Shown here in pieces: positions 20,414 through 30,158 of a stretch of DNA of 33,113 nucleotides (position 1 is the first letter of the stretch; each line of letters starts with the position of its first letter). A program made the translations under genes and the position numbers. The stretch covers positions 15,835 to 48,947 of the forward strand of contig MNCI01024380.1 in NCBI GenBank assembly GCA_015680685.1. The letters are read 5' to 3'. This DNA comes from Gnetum montanum. Lineage: Eukaryota; Streptophyta; Gnetopsida; Gnetales; Gnetaceae. The notes below the pieces were generated by a model. That model made no database searches and was not told where the DNA came from. It saw only the letters and a list, made by a program, of their open reading frames with translations.

Positions 20414-21620
20414 TGAAACACCCTAAATTTTTAGGGCATCCTTGCTTCATCAGGCCATCGTAATTTAGGTAGCATCATGTCACTTCAGCAAGATGTGAAT
20501 GTTTCAAGTTTAGGCTGTTTAGTTTGGCAAATTTGTCAAGTTCACAACCTACTCAAAAATTATGTGGAAAGTTGTTAGCGGTGCTAAAAATGTGCAACAC
20601 AGTTTGGCAAGTTTTCTAAGTCAAGGAGTTTGCTATGCTACACCACATTATATAGCATAGTAGGATTTAGAAGACAGTTGTTCAAACAGTCAACTGCAAA
20701 TTGTTGCAAGACAAAATGCTATGCTATGCCAGACTATGCAGAATAGCATAATGTATCAAGAGCAAGATAGGAAAGCTCAACCTACTTGGTGATTTGAAAT
20801 ACACTGAGTTAGTGCCTATGATCTTCAAAAAATTTTCTTCGATCGACTCCAAGTTCTTCAGCAATAAATCCTTCACCAGAAAGTGAAAACTTAGTAAAAA
20901 GTAGGCCATGTAGGTTGCTACGCTATGCTACGCTATGTAGCGTAGCATGGTGTAGCAACTTTATGGGAATAACAAAAGGCATCTCAAAGGGAAAGATTAG
21001 CAAGTTCACAAGTTTTGCAGTGCAAAAGGTAAAGTTAGCACATGCAGCAAGATGCAACGCATGTTTTGCTCCAAACCAGTGGCTATGCTATGCTGCACTG
21101 CATAGCGTAGCATGGCGTAACAAGTTTCCATGCTACACCTACATGCTATGCTACAAAGCATAGCACAACACAACAAAAAGTTACACCACATCAATGTAGT
21201 TCACCTAATTGCATCGTTGGAACACATCCTCAAGCTTTGACAGTGCAATTACAGCATGGTAGGCTCGTCGAACAATCATCCATGCCCATGAAGCATAGAC
21301 AAGTCAACATAGGCCCAAGGCATGTGGCATCCAAACCATATCTTTCACATGCCCTTGATCCTATAAATACCCCAATAAGAAATGTTCAAAGGATATTTTT
21401 TCCTTTTAGGTCTCTAGGATCGCTAGTGAGGGAATTGATTAGCAAGCTAGCAAAAAGTTAGCATTGTATTCCTGAGCATTGTAAACACCTTGTTTGGAAC
21501 TATAAACAATTGACATTCCCATTTGGTATTTTGTTCTACTATTCCCTACTGTCCTCATAGAATTCTACATTGTTGACCCTAGAGTCCATGTTCAAGTATA
21601 CAACTACTTTGCTCAAAACA
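20414..21620 (+). mobile_element. LTR-like segment after the Tat pol
   Basis: It begins TGAAACACCC, preceded by a polypurine tract, and could end with ...CTCAAAACA at 21620, three bases before a PBS-like TGG. That gives about 1.2 kb with a TATA box about 950 bp in. It carries the hairpin CCCTAAA-TT-TTTAGGG at its start (20421-20436) and clusters of TAGCATAGC/GCTATGCTACGC words at 20635-20760, 20918-20960 and 21080-21170. Beyond the first nine or so bases it does not resemble LTR A, so it is a different family. No second copy is in the window, so the 3' end is an inference. Confidence 0.45.
21362..21369 (+). promoter_or_regulatory. TATA box in the LTR-like segment
   Basis: GATCCTATAAATACCCC is a strong plant TATA match. 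Transcripts would start about 30 bp downstream, inside the LTR-like segment, and run toward the coiled-coil gene. Confidence 0.45.
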
Positions 21621-21623
21621 TCT

Positions 21624-21641
21624 TGGTTACTCTTGGGATCC
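21624..21641 (+). promoter_or_regulatory. PBS-like site
   Basis: TGGTTACTCTTGGGATCC follows CTCAAAACA plus three bases. It resembles the PBS candidate of the minus-strand element (TGGTGACCCACTGAGG), and the bases before both are similar (CAAAACA). If real, the coiled-coil gene is the first frame of a new internal region. Confidence 0.3.
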
Positions 21642-22239
21642 TTGCGTCCCTCAGTGCCGCACAACCACTTGTATCCACATTATCAAAGTGAAGTAACGTT
21701 CTTGAAGCAGTGCATTTTTATAACTAGAATTTACTCTATTTTCTTGCTAATTAGTGTATTTTTACATTGTTTTCTATCTCTACAATTCCTTTCTATACTT
21801 CATCTCATCTCACTGTTCATGTAATTGTAACTCATGTCCCATGTAGCATAGAATTTTCACCTCATTTCAGTGATATTTACATGCGTGTGTTTTGTGGAGT
21901 TAGTGCGGATTACATTTAACCCTTCTAGTGCCCATGGACACTTTAAGTGTGGTTACACAAGGGCATAATAGGTTGAAACCTACATTGGGAAGGACCCACT
22001 TGTGTAATTTTTCGTAATCTTCACTAATTCTCTACTTCAAACACACAATTTCTTACCCTCATCTTAATTTTTCATCATTTTCTTTCCCTTTTATTATTAT
22101 CCCTCCAAATTTTAATGTTCCAATGTACCATTACATTCCCTTTTCTTCATAACTACCAAATTTTTAATTGCTAAATTCACATCATTATCATTATGAGTGC
22201 CTCTTTAATTAATGAAATTACCCTAGGATATCTTCATAC
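21642..22239. other. Leader or spacer before the gap
   Basis: AT-rich and rich in ATTTTTCAT/TCTTCA runs. No convincing coding sequence. It may be the 5' leader between the PBS-like site and the coiled-coil gene. Confidence 0.4.
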
Positions 22240-22338
22240 TTGCCCATGTCCTCATTTTACACCATTAATTTCAAGAAAATCTTTAAAAATTTGGTATTTG
22301 TCATGTGTCCCACATCACTGGGGATGAGATATCGTGTA

Positions 22339-22861
22339 NNNNNNNNNNNNNNNNNNNNNNNNNNNNNNNNNNNNNNNNNNNNNNNNNNNNNNNNNNNNNN
22401 NNNNNNNNNNNNNNNNNNNNNNNNNNNNNNNNNNNNNNNNNNNNNNNNNNNNNNNNNNNNNNNNNNNNNNNNNNNNNNNNNNNNNNNNNNNNNNNNNNNN
22501 NNNNNNNNNNNNNNNNNNNNNNNNNNNNNNNNNNNNNNNNNNNNNNNNNNNNNNNNNNNNNNNNNNNNNNNNNNNNNNNNNNNNNNNNNNNNNNNNNNNN
22601 NNNNNNNNNNNNNNNNNNNNNNNNNNNNNNNNNNNNNNNNNNNNNNNNNNNNNNNNNNNNNNNNNNNNNNNNNNNNNNNNNNNNNNNNNNNNNNNNNNNN
22701 NNNNNNNNNNNNNNNNNNNNNNNNNNNNNNNNNNNNNNNNNNNNNNNNNNNNNNNNNNNNNNNNNNNNNNNNNNNNNNNNNNNNNNNNNNNNNNNNNNNN
22801 NNNNNNNNNNNNNNNNNNNNNNNNNNNNNNNNNNNNNNNNNNNNNNNNNNNNNNNNNNNNN
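22339..22861. other. Assembly gap (523 N)
   Basis: Every base from 22339 to 22861 is N. Frames drawn across it are artefacts, and its true length may differ. It hides the N-terminal part of the coiled-coil gene. Confidence 0.99.
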
Positions 22862-25371
22862 TGGAGCTTAAATTCGAACCTTTTGCAGAGTTTGCTCTTG
22901 AGGCTATTATGGATCACCTTAAAGGATCTCCCTTATGTCCTGTCCTCTCTAAGTGTGGTGCCTGGTACTTAGGTGAAATGTACCTATTCTGGCACAATAA
23001 GGAGCAAGGCACCATGGTTAACATTTGTGGTGTGATAATAGACTTTTCTACATAGGTGATTTCAAAAGTGTTAAACCTTCCAAATTGAGGCCCCCATGTT
23101 GCTCAGTTATCTACCCGATCAAACCCTGATGTGCGAAAAGATTGGTTAGAGAAGGCTTATGGCAGAGATAAAACTTTTGGAGAATTAATGACGGAAGAGT
23201 ATGTTTATTTCAAAATTGGAACCTATCATCTCTTCCCCACAAAAGGTTTGAAAAGAGTATCTACGTATGCAGCAAGGGGATGTGCAGTGTTGATGGGAAA
23301 GGTTAATGCTAACCTACCCCATCTCTATTTGATGGAGATCCTAAGGCGATTTGAAGAACGGAAGTCAAGAAAGATGGCACTGCCTTTTCCCTCTCTTATC
23401 TAAAAACTGTGCCAATAGGATGGTATTTAGGGATACACAAATGATGTCCTCTGAAAGGCCCGAAATGCTTCTTATGTTGAGTTATTAAAGGTGCCAGCTC
23501 CAAGAAAGAGCACTAGTGAAGAATTGGGACCAAATGAAGAAGAAGAACAGATGACTGGATCACCTGCAACTCAACTTGTAGGAGCCAATCAACCTCCAAC
23601 CATTGGTCCCAGCCAACAACAAGAAGCAAGACCCAGCATAGGCTAGGATCAGCCACCATAGCCGCAAGACTATAGATTGTTGATGAGCCATCTTAGGGCC
23701 ATCGCCGAGACGGTTAGTTGGGGAAGTCATGATGACGTAAATCTCTTCCACATCATTAATGATGCTGACTAGCCTACTATTTCATTAGATTGCACAAGGG
23801 GTAAATTATCCATCCAAACAGGAGGAGGGGAAAGCATATGGTCACAAAAAATATCTAGAAATGAAGCATCTTTTCAAGTGCAGTTAGAGACTGGTGAAGG
23901 GGCCACTGTGATGGTCATGCAACACCAGGATGTCGTAGAAGCTGCTAAAGTGATCATTGACCATATCAAAGAATCCTTTAACATACCTGTTGTGCCACTA
24001 GAAGATCTTTTAGGAGTACGGGATGCTCAAACTCTTTCCGGAACCTTAATGACTCCTACAGAACATGAGGATGCACTAGACAGATTGCTTCAAATAGGAC
24101 AAGTTTTGATGTCTCTAATTGACATTCCTCAGGATGTAACAGTAATTCAATCAGACCTCATTTCCACAAAGGGGAAGTTGGTCATATCCAAAGTAAGGGT
24201 AGAGCATGCTAAAGCTGAAGTGTAGAAACTACAAAAGCAGCTCGTAGCCTTACAAGCAGCACAGCGAGATCCTTTGCAATTTGTTCCCGTAGACCAGCTA
24301 GAAAATTTCAGAACCAAGCAATTAACAAAGATAGTTCCAAAAAATAAGGAGATGGAAAAAGAAAAGGAGATGGCCACTTGCGATGTGTCTGCAGCTCAAG
24401 TGCAAACTCATGTGCATCTTAAGGCGCTCAAGGCCTTAGAAGCAGAGAATAAGCAGTTGGTTGTAGATAACCTTCGGTTGACTTCTGCAGAGAAACAAAA
24501 GAATGTTCTCGATGAACACTTTCATTAGTTATGAGAAGAGTTCATTCAGGTCAACCGAGATGTAAGCTATTTAGGCAGAGAAAATTGAACTCTCTTAATG
24601 AAGGAGGTATGTGCTATTCGCTAAAAATCAGCCATCGAGATAAGCATATGGAAGAATGAGGCTAAACGACATGAGAAGTTGAAGGAGAATTTCCTTGATC
24701 AGGTGGGGATGTACAAACAAATCTTGGAGAAGGAGATCCATATGGCCAAGGCTCAAATCAACAACATCAGTGCTCAACACACTGATTGGAGGGCCATATT
24801 GGACACTTACGCCTTCGCCCACCAAGTGGAAATTAAGAACCGGGACCTGCATATCCAAGACTTCACTGAATACATGGAGTTGGCAAACCTTAGATATGCC
24901 AACTTGGCCACATTAATAGTGGGACACCTGAGGTCAGAGCTCGAGCAGCAGGTAGCTTCCACCCACATCAAATATGAGGCAAAATTTGTAGAGTGAAAGA
25001 AGCTGGCTGAGAAACTAGATGCTGTAAATTGTGAACTTGCGGTGGTAAAAGAAAGCTACCAGGGATAGAAAGATGTTGCAATTGACTTGGCTCGATAGCT
25101 AATAGAGCTTCATGAATACAAAGACAAATCTAGAGCCTATGAAGAGGAACGATGGACATTCACAACATGGTATGTCAAAGCTAATTAGATGTTCCTGCAA
25201 CTACCCTGTCCGTGGGAGGTGCCGACTCCATCAAACATCGGAACATTAGCATGGATGACACAAGATCCTTGGACCAAAGAGGAGAAGCTCCAGGCCATTC
25301 TTCAACATTTTCAACCTTCAAAGCTTGGAGCACATGACAAGGGGAAAGCACCCATGGAGGAGCCACCGTGA
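22862..25371 (+). pseudogene. Broken coiled-coil gene of unknown function
   Basis: One reading frame runs from the gap to the TGA at 25369, about 836 codons without a frameshift, but with 18 internal stops. It starts with a globular part containing VNICGVIIDFST and, after a TAG, VISKVLNLPN (about 23020-23085), a pattern known from plant 'putative transposon protein' domains. Next come GRDKTFGELMTEEYVYFKIG and HLYLMEILRRFEERKSRKM, an acidic Pro/Gln-rich linker (SEELGPNEEEEQ, 23510-23640), a helical segment HEDALDRLLQIGQVL (24066 onward), and long heptad-rich coiled coils (24230-24530 and 24650-25180; for example ALEAENKQLVVDNLRL). The tail is LQAILQHFQPSKLG. The N-terminus is lost in the gap. 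It may be an extra frame of a retroelement or a captured host gene; no enzyme motif is seen. Confidence 0.65.
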
Positions 25372-25552
25372 TCAGGAACTACATGAGTTCCATCTTTTGT
25401 AGTGTAGCATTTTTTCTGTTTCTGTCTTCCCATATTACGACATTAGTCCATTTCTTTTTCTAGTTAATAATCCCATACCTATCCATTATGTAATTAATGA
25501 ATCTTATTCTCCTTGTAACTCAAGGATAAGTTTTTATTCAGTCGTGGGGGTA
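25372..25552 (+). other. 3' flank of the coiled-coil gene with a purine-rich end
   Basis: AT-rich flank with AATAATCCC and TAATTAATGAATC runs. It ends GTCGTGGGGGTA at 25541-25552, which could be a polypurine tract before the LTR-like start TGATGAGATG at 25553. Confidence 0.35.
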
Positions 25553-25573
25553 TGATGAGATGTGATTCGCATA

Positions 25574-25660
25574 GGCCGCGATATCGTGTCCGCCGCGATA
25601 TCGCATCCCCCATGATATCGCGTCTTCCCTACAATATCGCATACATGATATCACAGTTCG
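25574..25660. repeat. GATATC palindromic minisatellite
   Basis: Five units of 17-18 bp each centre on a palindrome: GCGATATCG, GCGATATCGC, ATGATATCGC, ACAATATCGC, ATGATATCAC. Variation is mostly C/T and G/A. It lies just upstream of the TATA box. Confidence 0.8.
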
Positions 25661-25670
25661 TTGTCATATC

Positions 25671-25678
25671 TATAAATA
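25671..25678 (+). promoter_or_regulatory. TATA box
   Basis: CATATCTATAAATAAG lies 10 bp after the GATATC array. It is a good plant TATA match; an AATAAA at about 25846 could be the matching poly(A) signal. Confidence 0.45.
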
Positions 25679-25994
25679 AGATGCAGCTCTCCCTTGTTTG
25701 GGATCCCAGTTTTAGAGTAGCGAAGCTCTAGTAGTTTGATCCCTCCAAAGTTAGATTTTTTCCTGTGTCTACCCACAGTGTGGTGAATGTAATTGTATGG
25801 TGTCTTTATTTGAGTGTTCCATACTTGGACACGCACATGACTGGCAATAAAGATCGAGATTAATTCATCATTGTAGTATTCAATTATTTATTTATTTATT
25901 TCTTTAATGTTATTTCCTATTTTCTCTCTCTCACCCTTAAACTCCTAGAACGTGGAACGAGTACGACTTGATTACAAGAATTTAAGTGTGACTA

Positions 25995-26125
25995 CTTGGT
26001 AGCCTAGTGGCATATCCAGGATTTATGCTTGGTAACCTAGTGGTGTATCTAGGATCTACGCTTGGTAATCCCCATGGTGTACCTAGGATCTATGCTTGGT
26101 AGTCCCAGTGGTAGTTGTGCACGAG
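25995..26125 (+). repeat. 34-bp tandem repeat CTTGGTAACCTAGTGGTGTA
   Basis: Nearly four units begin CTTGGTAGCCTAGTGGCATA, CTTGGTAACCTAGTGGTGTA, CTTGGTAATCCCCATGGTGT and CTTGGTAGTCCCAGTGG; each full unit ends CAGGATTTATG, TAGGATCTACG or TAGGATCTATG. Confidence 0.8.
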
Positions 26126-26130
26126 GTCCA

Positions 26131-26735
26131 ACATGTGTACGATTGATCAAGGAATCGGTTGCTCATCGCACTTAGGCTAGATTAGATTTTCTTACCTTTT
26201 TCCTCCTAGCTTAGCTTAGTTAATATTATTTTCGACTGCCTTCAAGAGTAGCATAGATTAGGAACACATCATACACTTCACACTGGACTAAACCATACAT
26301 GACAAATATACAATACTAGTCCAGGTGAGAAGATAGCAAACTGCAACCTAAGAATAACTGTGTAGGTGCCACAACTAGTCCATCTGCAGAGTTCGACTAG
26401 ATCGTGCATGTGTTGCTTGTTTCATATGGTTGAGTGTAGGGGTACCTCATCACTCATCAGCAAGGATCACTTTTTTGAAGACTAGTGCACTAAAAACTAT
26501 AGAGTCTATAATTTAACTGAATCGAGTATGAATGCTTCATGATTCGTATGGTTGGATGTAGAAGTACCTTCCACTGCTTATCATTAGCATCATTGCTAAG
26601 GACTCTATTTGTTGAAACATGCACTATCTAGGATTAATTAATGTTATTAATATCATTGGACCAACCTAAGGTCAACACAACTCTCAAATGACATATAATT
26701 ACAAAAAGCACACAAATATTTTATTTGTTTGAAAA
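26131..26735 (+). other. Leader of the Athila-like element with an imperfect duplication
   Basis: No gene. Two related 57-bp pieces, 26413-26470 (TGCTTGTTTCATATGGTTGA...) and 26532-26590 (TGCTTCATGATTCGTATGGT...), share a TATGGTTG-TGTAG-GGTACC framework. The stretch probably lies between the LTR and gag. Confidence 0.4.
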
Positions 26736-28740
26736 ATGTCTTCTTCTTCTCACAAGTGTTAAGATGTCAAACCATCCATCCCACAAGAGTGCAAAGTGGT
26801 ATAAACCCATCTAGATGAGTATGTACTTGACTTCACCTTCATCCTACATCAGGATGAGCAACTACAATGGTGTAACATGAAAGGCAACATTGTAATGTCT
26901 CCCAATTGATCTATGCTTGTAATGTTGCTTCAAACTTTTAAGAAAGGCATCCACAATCTTCAAGAAGAATATGTTGTGCATGATCACATCTATCGAGACT
27001 ATCATCCCACTGAAACACAATTTAGGAGAGATTAACACTAGGAGAAACACCACAAGTTTGTGAAGGAGAAACACTTTAATAACCCCTTGTTCCTACTGAA
27101 CCAACATGATTATTAGGAGCCTCCATCTAGGGGTTCTCAATATGAATATTTTCCACCCCTAGTTATTCATGATGAGGGTGTGACCCAAAACTTGTAGTCC
27201 ACTATTAACAAACTAGGTTCAGGAAAAAGTAATCGTCAAGGTAGGAACTAGGGAAAAAATCATAATGGCAAGAAATCTATGGATCATGGTCATCACAAGC
27301 AAGGAGGTCATGATGGATACCATGGTAGTGGTGGTGGTCCACCTTCCTCTTCATCCTCTTAATTTGATTCCAAAAATTCCTCTTCATCTTTTGGTTCTAA
27401 AAGAAGCTACCAAAGAAATAATCATGATGAAGGTGATCAACAGGACAACAATGATCATAGAGCCTACCAAGAACAAAGAGGTGGTAGAAACCATCATCAG
27501 CATCATCGACATAATGATGATGATGAACCTCTATTAGTAACTCAAAGTATGCTTATCATTTCAAAGGTAGTTAAGATTCCAACTAGGCATGTGAAAGGCA
27601 ATTGAATCAAGTGCTTAGACATGAACAATATGCCAAGATTTGAGGGGGATATAACTTTTATTTTATAGACATGTCTACAATCTTTCCACAATGCGTGTGC
27701 TTTACATAACATTGAAAATGATTGAAAAAAACTTAAGATATTTCCTATCATACTCATTAAGGAAGCTAAAACCTAGTACTAGTCCTTAGATCTAGAATCT
27801 ATCCATTGATGGAGTACAATGCTTGAGCTATTTAATGATAAATACTAGATGTACTCTTCAGTGTCTAATCTGAGAAGGAAAATCCAAGGATAGAAAAAAA
27901 AACACATGAACCCTTTGATGCCACCATGAATAGATATTATTCTCTTTTACATCGATGCCCTAGCCATGGTTATTCTCAGAGGGAACAAGTCTACCACCTA
28001 ATTGATGGGCTCAGAGTAGAAACCAAAAGAACTCTTGGGGTTTATGCCCAAGGGAGATTATTTGAACTAAGTGCTCATCAAAAATAAAGGATGATAGAGA
28101 AGGTAGTAAAAGAAGAAGGTGATTTGGAAAAAATAAAAAGTGTAGAAAAATATAATAGGGACCCTTACATTAGGAAAAGGGAGGTTTGATTCTGTGACAA
28201 AGAGGAGTCATCACTTGATGTAGCGGTGAATAGGAAAACTTGCCCATTCAAAAGTCTATTTCTAATATTTTGACAAAGGTTGAAAAACTATGGGACTTTT
28301 TGGATGAAAAATTACAAACTACTATAAAGATTGATAAAGCATCTAAAGAGCAAAATAGTGATCATAACTACAAGAGGTGGAAAGAAGCTAAACATGCCTA
28401 CCAGAGAGGTAAGGGCAAAGCTGCTATAGTTGAAGAAGACATGGAGAAAAACTTTGATAGTGATGATGGATGTGACATTTGTTAATAAAAACATTATAAG
28501 GGATGTTTCCCTATGGTGTCACACTTACAAGACAAGCAAGGAAATTACCCTATCTTGAGGGCAATCCAAAGAAATTCTACCAGCAACAACAAGCTTACTA
28601 TCCAAGTGGAGCTCCACCACAACCATATGAATAATATCAATAGTGGAAATAACCATAATTATGGGGAATTCCATTTCCAAGATATAAATACCCTTACAAA
28701 TAACCTAATCTATATGAGTACTCTATAAGCCATGCCTCAT
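26736..28740 (+). pseudogene. Athila-like Ty3/gypsy gag, broken
   Basis: The frame starts at ATG 26736 (MSSSSHKC) and stays in one frame to an A-run near 27893 despite about 15 stops, all of a kind that C-to-T or G-to-A change creates. The front part is unusual: a His/Gly/Ser-rich tract (DHGHHKQGGHDGYHGSGGG, 27279-27345) and then an acidic His-rich tract (NHHQHHRHNDDDE, about 27491). The capsid part has MPRFEGDITFIL, Trp positions now TAG near 27774-27782, and LRRKIQG. After the frameshift comes YYSLLHRCPSHGYSQREQVYH. A zinc-knuckle-like CDIC..KHYKGC lies at about 28471, two of its codons now TAA. The residues between 28500 and 28740 are decayed. Confidence 0.7.
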
Positions 28741-29033
28741 TCCAGCATCACTATTAACCTCTAGAGTACCATAAAACTCATTTACCATCTACTCTAGGGG
28801 AGAACCAATATCCTTAACACCATTTACATCTATCTACACATATTCCTTCACCCTCAACCTAGTTACCTCTTGCTTCATTCATGCAAGGATAAATTCCTTC
28901 ATAGCCACAACAAAAAAATTCTATGAGGGATGTACATTCAGAATCAACCTTCTAGCTAAGTGGTTTAGATAATAAATCTAGGAAATGATCCTTTTCTTGA
29001 TCCGACAATCCTCCCAAACCCTCACAACCTAAT
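28741..29033 (+). other. Decayed linker between gag and protease
   Basis: No domain is recognised. Pro/Ser/Thr-rich codon patterns fit the linker that normally separates gag and protease in this element type; frames are broken. Confidence 0.4.
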
Positions 29034-29570
29034 GTGAATGGTTGTCGTGCATCTCCAACACCCTCAACCTCTACATCAAACACATTCAAGTACCCTTCAA
29101 AAAAAATGTCACCTTGGATCTGCACTATGATGTTTAATCATGTTGTTTCCAATTGGATCAAAGTTGGAAACCTTCCCACAAAAATATATGACTCAAGAAG
29201 TCCTCTTATTTACTTGAAAATCACTAAACATGAGCCATGCAAGGCTCTTCTTGATTTTGATTCTAGTGACAATCTCATCTCCCATGATATGTGTAAGGCT
29301 TAGAATCTACTACCTCTCAAGAATAATAGCAACATAAATTTGGAATTGGTAGATTAATCAATCACTATCCCTTTGGAATTAGTGAAGGACATTTTCACCA
29401 TAGTTTGTGGGTGGTCCTATCCTATCAATTTTTTGGTGAACAAGGTAGAGAACTACAAAGACAAGTTTCCTATTATTATTGAAAGGGCTTGGTTAACCAT
29501 GGTTGATGCATGAATGTGTATGAGAGACATCTTCTTGGAAATATCTAAGGAAAATAAATTTCGATGATTA
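29034..29570 (+). pseudogene. Athila-like aspartic protease, broken
   Basis: The region PLIYLKITKHEPCKALLDFD (29196 onward) leads to the active-site loop LLDFDSSDNLIS; the usual Gly after the catalytic Asp-X pair is not evident. Then come LELVD, a TAA, ITIPLELVKDIFTIV, a PINFLVNKVENYKDKFPIII segment and ERAWLTMVDA, matching the order of protease in Athila/Tat-type elements. Stops at 29301, 29354 and 29510 break it. Confidence 0.65.
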
Positions 29571-30158
29571 GAGAATAAGTGTGTTCCATGTATTACATAC
29601 AGTGATAACAGGTGCAATTGTGTGCAGAAAATCGAATCCATTAAAAGTACATTCATCAAAGCATGCAATCAGTATGCACAAGAAATAGACATCCAAACGT
29701 GCCTCCACATAGTAGACACAAAATAGGAGGGCACCTAGTGGCTAACAACTAACTCTGATAACAATACATAATGCATGAAACCAAATGAGAGCTTGACATG
29801 TGCTTATGTCAAAGGAATGGATGAACTTATGCAAGTTCATCACCAACTCTTTGATGATGAAGATGATGATACATGTTGAGGAGAGTTAGAAATATCTGAT
29901 AATTTTAAGAAGGATCCCCTAGAGTTAAAAACTCTACTAGTTGGCATGGAGTATGCATTTTTAAATAATGGTAATCTAGTTATCATTAATGCAAATCCTG
30001 CTTCTAAATAAAAGGAAAAGTTATTAAAGGTGGTTAAAAAATGGCCAATAACCTTCACTTGTTCATATCATAAGTTAACTAGAATTGATCCATGGATATG
30101 CTAGCATTGTATCTACACCAACCTAGCCATGAGGCCAAGAAGGTAGCTACAAAGGTGG
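29571..30158 (+). other. Decayed protease-RT spacer
   Basis: The reading frame is partly open with many stops. It contains an acidic tract LFDDEDDDT (about 29850) and charged stretches such as KDPLELKTLLVGMEYAFLN (29911 onward), which looks like the segment just before RT in this element type. Confidence 0.45.

Larger units (their letters stand above)
25553..26130 (+). mobile_element. LTR-like promoter region before the Athila-like element
   Basis: It starts TGATGAGATG after a purine tract. A palindromic repeat (25574-25660), a TATA box (25671-25678), an AATAAA signal (about 25846) and a 34-bp tandem repeat (25995-26125) follow. The position before gag at 26736 suits a 5' LTR plus leader. 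I could not locate the 3' edge or a PBS, and no second copy is in the window. Confidence 0.4.

Noticed and set aside
22240-22972. Long frames through the N run
   Set aside because: They exist only because N was translated as X.
22862-25371. Stops read as sense codons (altered genetic code)
   Set aside because: TAG, TGA and TAA all occur, at Gln, Arg and Trp positions alike, and catalytic residues are lost in the neighbouring elements by the same kind of change. Decay explains this better than reassignment.
27265-27537. 90-codon Met/Ile-rich frame
   Set aside because: It is out of frame with the gag reading that continues from 26736 and is produced by its low-complexity tract.
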